Below are positions 29,613 to 31,029 of a stretch of DNA of 31,029 nucleotides, piece by piece (the first letter of the stretch is position 1; every line of letters starts with the position of its first letter). The notes under the pieces were generated by a model, which worked only from the letters and a program-made list of their open reading frames with translations, made no database searches and was not told where the DNA came from. This DNA comes from Endomicrobium sp. Lineage in GTDB: Bacteria > Elusimicrobiota > Endomicrobiia > Endomicrobiales > Endomicrobiaceae. The stretch spans positions 1 to 31,029 of the forward strand of contig JAISRM010000006.1 in NCBI GenBank assembly GCA_031273645.1, written 5' to 3'. Position numbers and translations under genes: made by a program.

Positions 29613-31029
29613 TTATTTTATTACTTTTATTTCAATTCTGGCATTATCAGGCGATTCCGGGCGTTCCGGATATAAAAAGTCTCGGGGACCTATGCCTATC
29701 GGTTCTATAATCGTATAATCAATGTCGTTTTCTGCCAATTCGTTTGCAACTACGGCTGCTCTTCTTAAAGAAACTTTTTTATTGCTTTCCGTATCTCCCA
29801 AAGAATCGGTATAACCTTCGATAAGAATCTTTGATACTTCGCCGTTTTTATTAATATGCTTTAATATTTTTTTTGAAATTTTGGCTATTTCTTTAACTCC
29901 TTTTTTAGACAAATCAAAAGACAATCCGCCAAAATACTCGTCCTGCGGCAAAATAAATTTCAATTCCAGCGTATCGCCGTCTGCATGCCGGCCGCTTTTT
30001 AAATCGTCCTGTTTTTTGCCGGGCTGCGTTTTCTTTTTCCTTTCAAGTTCGGCAGCCATTTCGTCAAGTTCGCGTTTGGCTTTTGCTTTTGCGTCAAGCT
30101 CCTCTTTGCGTTTTTGTTCCGCTTTGCCGCCTGCAGACGCCGGCTGCGCATCTTTTTTGCCGGAAGAAGATTTAGCTTTTTGTTCCTCTTCAAACTTTTT
30201 TATACTATCTCTGATTTTTGCTTCTTCAAGAGCTTTTTGTTCAGCTTTTGCCTGAGCGTCAGACTTAGCTTTTGCTTTAGCTTCGTTTTCTTCTTTTATT
30301 TTTTCTTTTTCAAGCCTTCTTTGCTCTTCTTCAATCCTTTTGCGCTCTTCCTGAGCGGCTTTCTTTGCAGATTTCGCATCTTCTTTGGCTTGGGCTTCTT
30401 CTTTCTTTTTTCGTTGGGCAAGAAGTTTGGCTTCGTCTTTTTCTTTTATCTTTTTTTCTTCAGCCTGTTTTGATTGGCTATCGCTCTTTTTGCGCTCGCT
30501 TTTTTGCGCGTTTTTAAGCATTTCGGACTCTTTTTTAAAGTCCTGCTTTTGCATTTCGTTAAAACGCTTTATTTCTTCCTGTTCCTTAATTTTTGCGTCA
30601 AGCTTTTCTTTTTGCGATTTAGCTTTTTCTTCCTCGCCGGCTTTTCCGCGCTCAGCCGTCTGCTTTTTTAATTCTTCGGCGCGTTTCTTTTCTTCTTCCT
30701 CTCTCTTTTTTTCATCTTCTTTTCTTTGCTTTGCTTCAAATTTTTCTCTTTCTATTTTTTCTCTTTCCTCTTGCGCGGCAAGTTTTTTTGCCTCTTGAGC
30801 CGCCTTTGCTTCTTGGGCGCGGCGCTTTTTTTCTTCCTCAATTTGTCTTCTTTCTTCTTCTATTTTGATTTTCTCTTCTTCTATGCGTTTCTTTTCGGCT
30901 TCTATCTGCTCGCGTTTTAATCTGGCTTGTTCTTCAAGCTTTTCTCTTTCTATTCTTTCTCTTTCTTCTTGAGCCGCTTTTGCTTCTTGGGCGCGGCGCT
31001 TTTTTTCTTCCTCAATTTGTCTTCTTTCT
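29613..31029 (-). CDS. Long charged coiled-coil protein with C-terminal OmpA/MotB domain (5' end outside window)
   Basis: The frame is open without stops from the window edge to 29613, at least 472 residues; the start is not visible. The C-terminal ~115 residues are OmpA-like peptidoglycan-binding: FGGLSFDLSKKGVKEIAKISKKI, then ILIEGYTDSLGDTESNKKVSLRRAAVVANEL (the GYTD..G....N..LS..RA pattern) and DNARIEIKVIK. The rest is Glu/Lys/Arg/Ala-rich (TolA-like) heptad sequence predicted to form a long coiled coil. An internal 174-bp (58-aa) repeat is visible: the segment from about 30796-30856 recurs at 30969-31029. Such proteins may tether the outer membrane to peptidoglycan or span the periplasm. 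An ATG at 30554 is internal, not the start. Name and full length cannot be set from here. Confidence 0.85.
   Translation of the reverse strand, partial: ERRQIEEEKKRRAQEAKAAQEERERIEREKLEEQARLKREQIEAEKKRIEEEKIKIEEERRQIEEEKKRRAQEAKAAQEAKKLAAQEEREKIEREKFEAKQRKEDEKKREEEEKKRAEELKKQTAERGKAGEEEKAKSQKEKLDAKIKEQEEIKRFNEMQKQDFKKESEMLKNAQKSERKKSDSQSKQAEEKKIKEKDEAKLLAQRKKKEEAQAKEDAKSAKKAAQEERKRIEEEQRRLEKEKIKEENEAKAKAKSDAQAKAEQKALEEAKIRDSIKKFEEEQKAKSSSGKKDAQPASAGGKAEQKRKEELDAKAKAKRELDEMAAELERKKKTQPGKKQDDLKSGRHADGDTLELKFILPQDEYFGGLSFDLSKKGVKEIAKISKKILKHINKNGEVSKILIEGYTDSLGDTESNKKVSLRRAAVVANELAENDIDYTIIEPIGIGPRDFLYPERPESPDNARIEIKVIK

Noticed and set aside
1..31029. tRNA, rRNA, prophage or insertion sequence with transposase
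   Set aside because: No cloverleaf, ribosomal sequence, transposase or integrase was recognisable on either strand by eye.

Overview
The window reads as chromosomal sequence of a low-GC, Gram-negative, fermentative bacterium with a small genome. GTP-type PEP carboxykinase, PPi-dependent phosphofructokinase, Kdo transferase, three family-9 (heptosyltransferase-like) glycosyltransferases, OmpA-like proteins and a tgt-yajC-secDF locus, separated by hairpin-rich intergenic mosaics, fit Elusimicrobiota, most likely the Endomicrobium lineage. That assignment is inferred from gene content and style only; no rRNA or tRNA gene was seen. Except for pckG and one lipoprotein gene, all genes lie on the minus strand.

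Layout. 1-746: repeat mosaic, then a promoter for pckG (747-2516, +). pckG converges on a secreted GH26-like protein (2593-3519) across a bidirectional terminator. 3545-5200: pfp, with its own terminator and a structured leader. 5316-9490: LPS-type glycosyltransferases, namely two GT9 genes, a 5'-truncated serpin remnant, and a fusion of a DUF374-type acyltransferase with a GT9 transferase. 9849-11680: waaA and a protein resembling the MetH-reactivation domain, overlapping by 4 nt. 11837-17193: a compact run HD2-tgt-yajC-HD1-secD-secF, in which two paralogous HD-domain proteins are woven into the conserved tgt/yajC/secDF cluster. 17372-17860: a plus-strand DUF1893 lipoprotein. 18207-20745: a Tat-type aldo/keto reductase with two Fe-S clusters, coupled to a membrane polyferredoxin that looks like NapH fused to NapG. 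20851-24817: coaE and polA, separated by a 660-bp repeat block. 24881-27355: thiol-redox operon trxA-tlpA-tlpA-trxB. 27980-29421: def-fmt, overlapping. 29613 to the window end: 3' part of a very long coiled-coil protein with an OmpA domain.

How the genes work together. pckG and pfp point to glycolysis and gluconeogenesis that use PPi and GTP. The GT9/WaaA block builds the LPS core. SecDF/YajC serve protein export. The thioredoxin, TlpA and TrxB set would move reducing power toward envelope thiols. The NapHG-like protein plus exported Fe-S aldo/keto reductase suggests a trans-membrane electron path.

The most unusual non-coding feature is a dispersed mosaic repeat family confined to six intergenic gaps. 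Its core is a 20-bp hairpin (8-bp stem, 4-nt loop). The loop reads GAAA on one strand in every copy, while stem bases change in matched pairs. It is very similar in form to the neisserial dRS3 consensus. The copies are joined to CAGAC/GTCTG mini-palindromes, an AT-rich module, and a 68-bp version carrying an insert between the same ends. One mosaic abuts exactly the point where the serpin gene has lost its 5' part.
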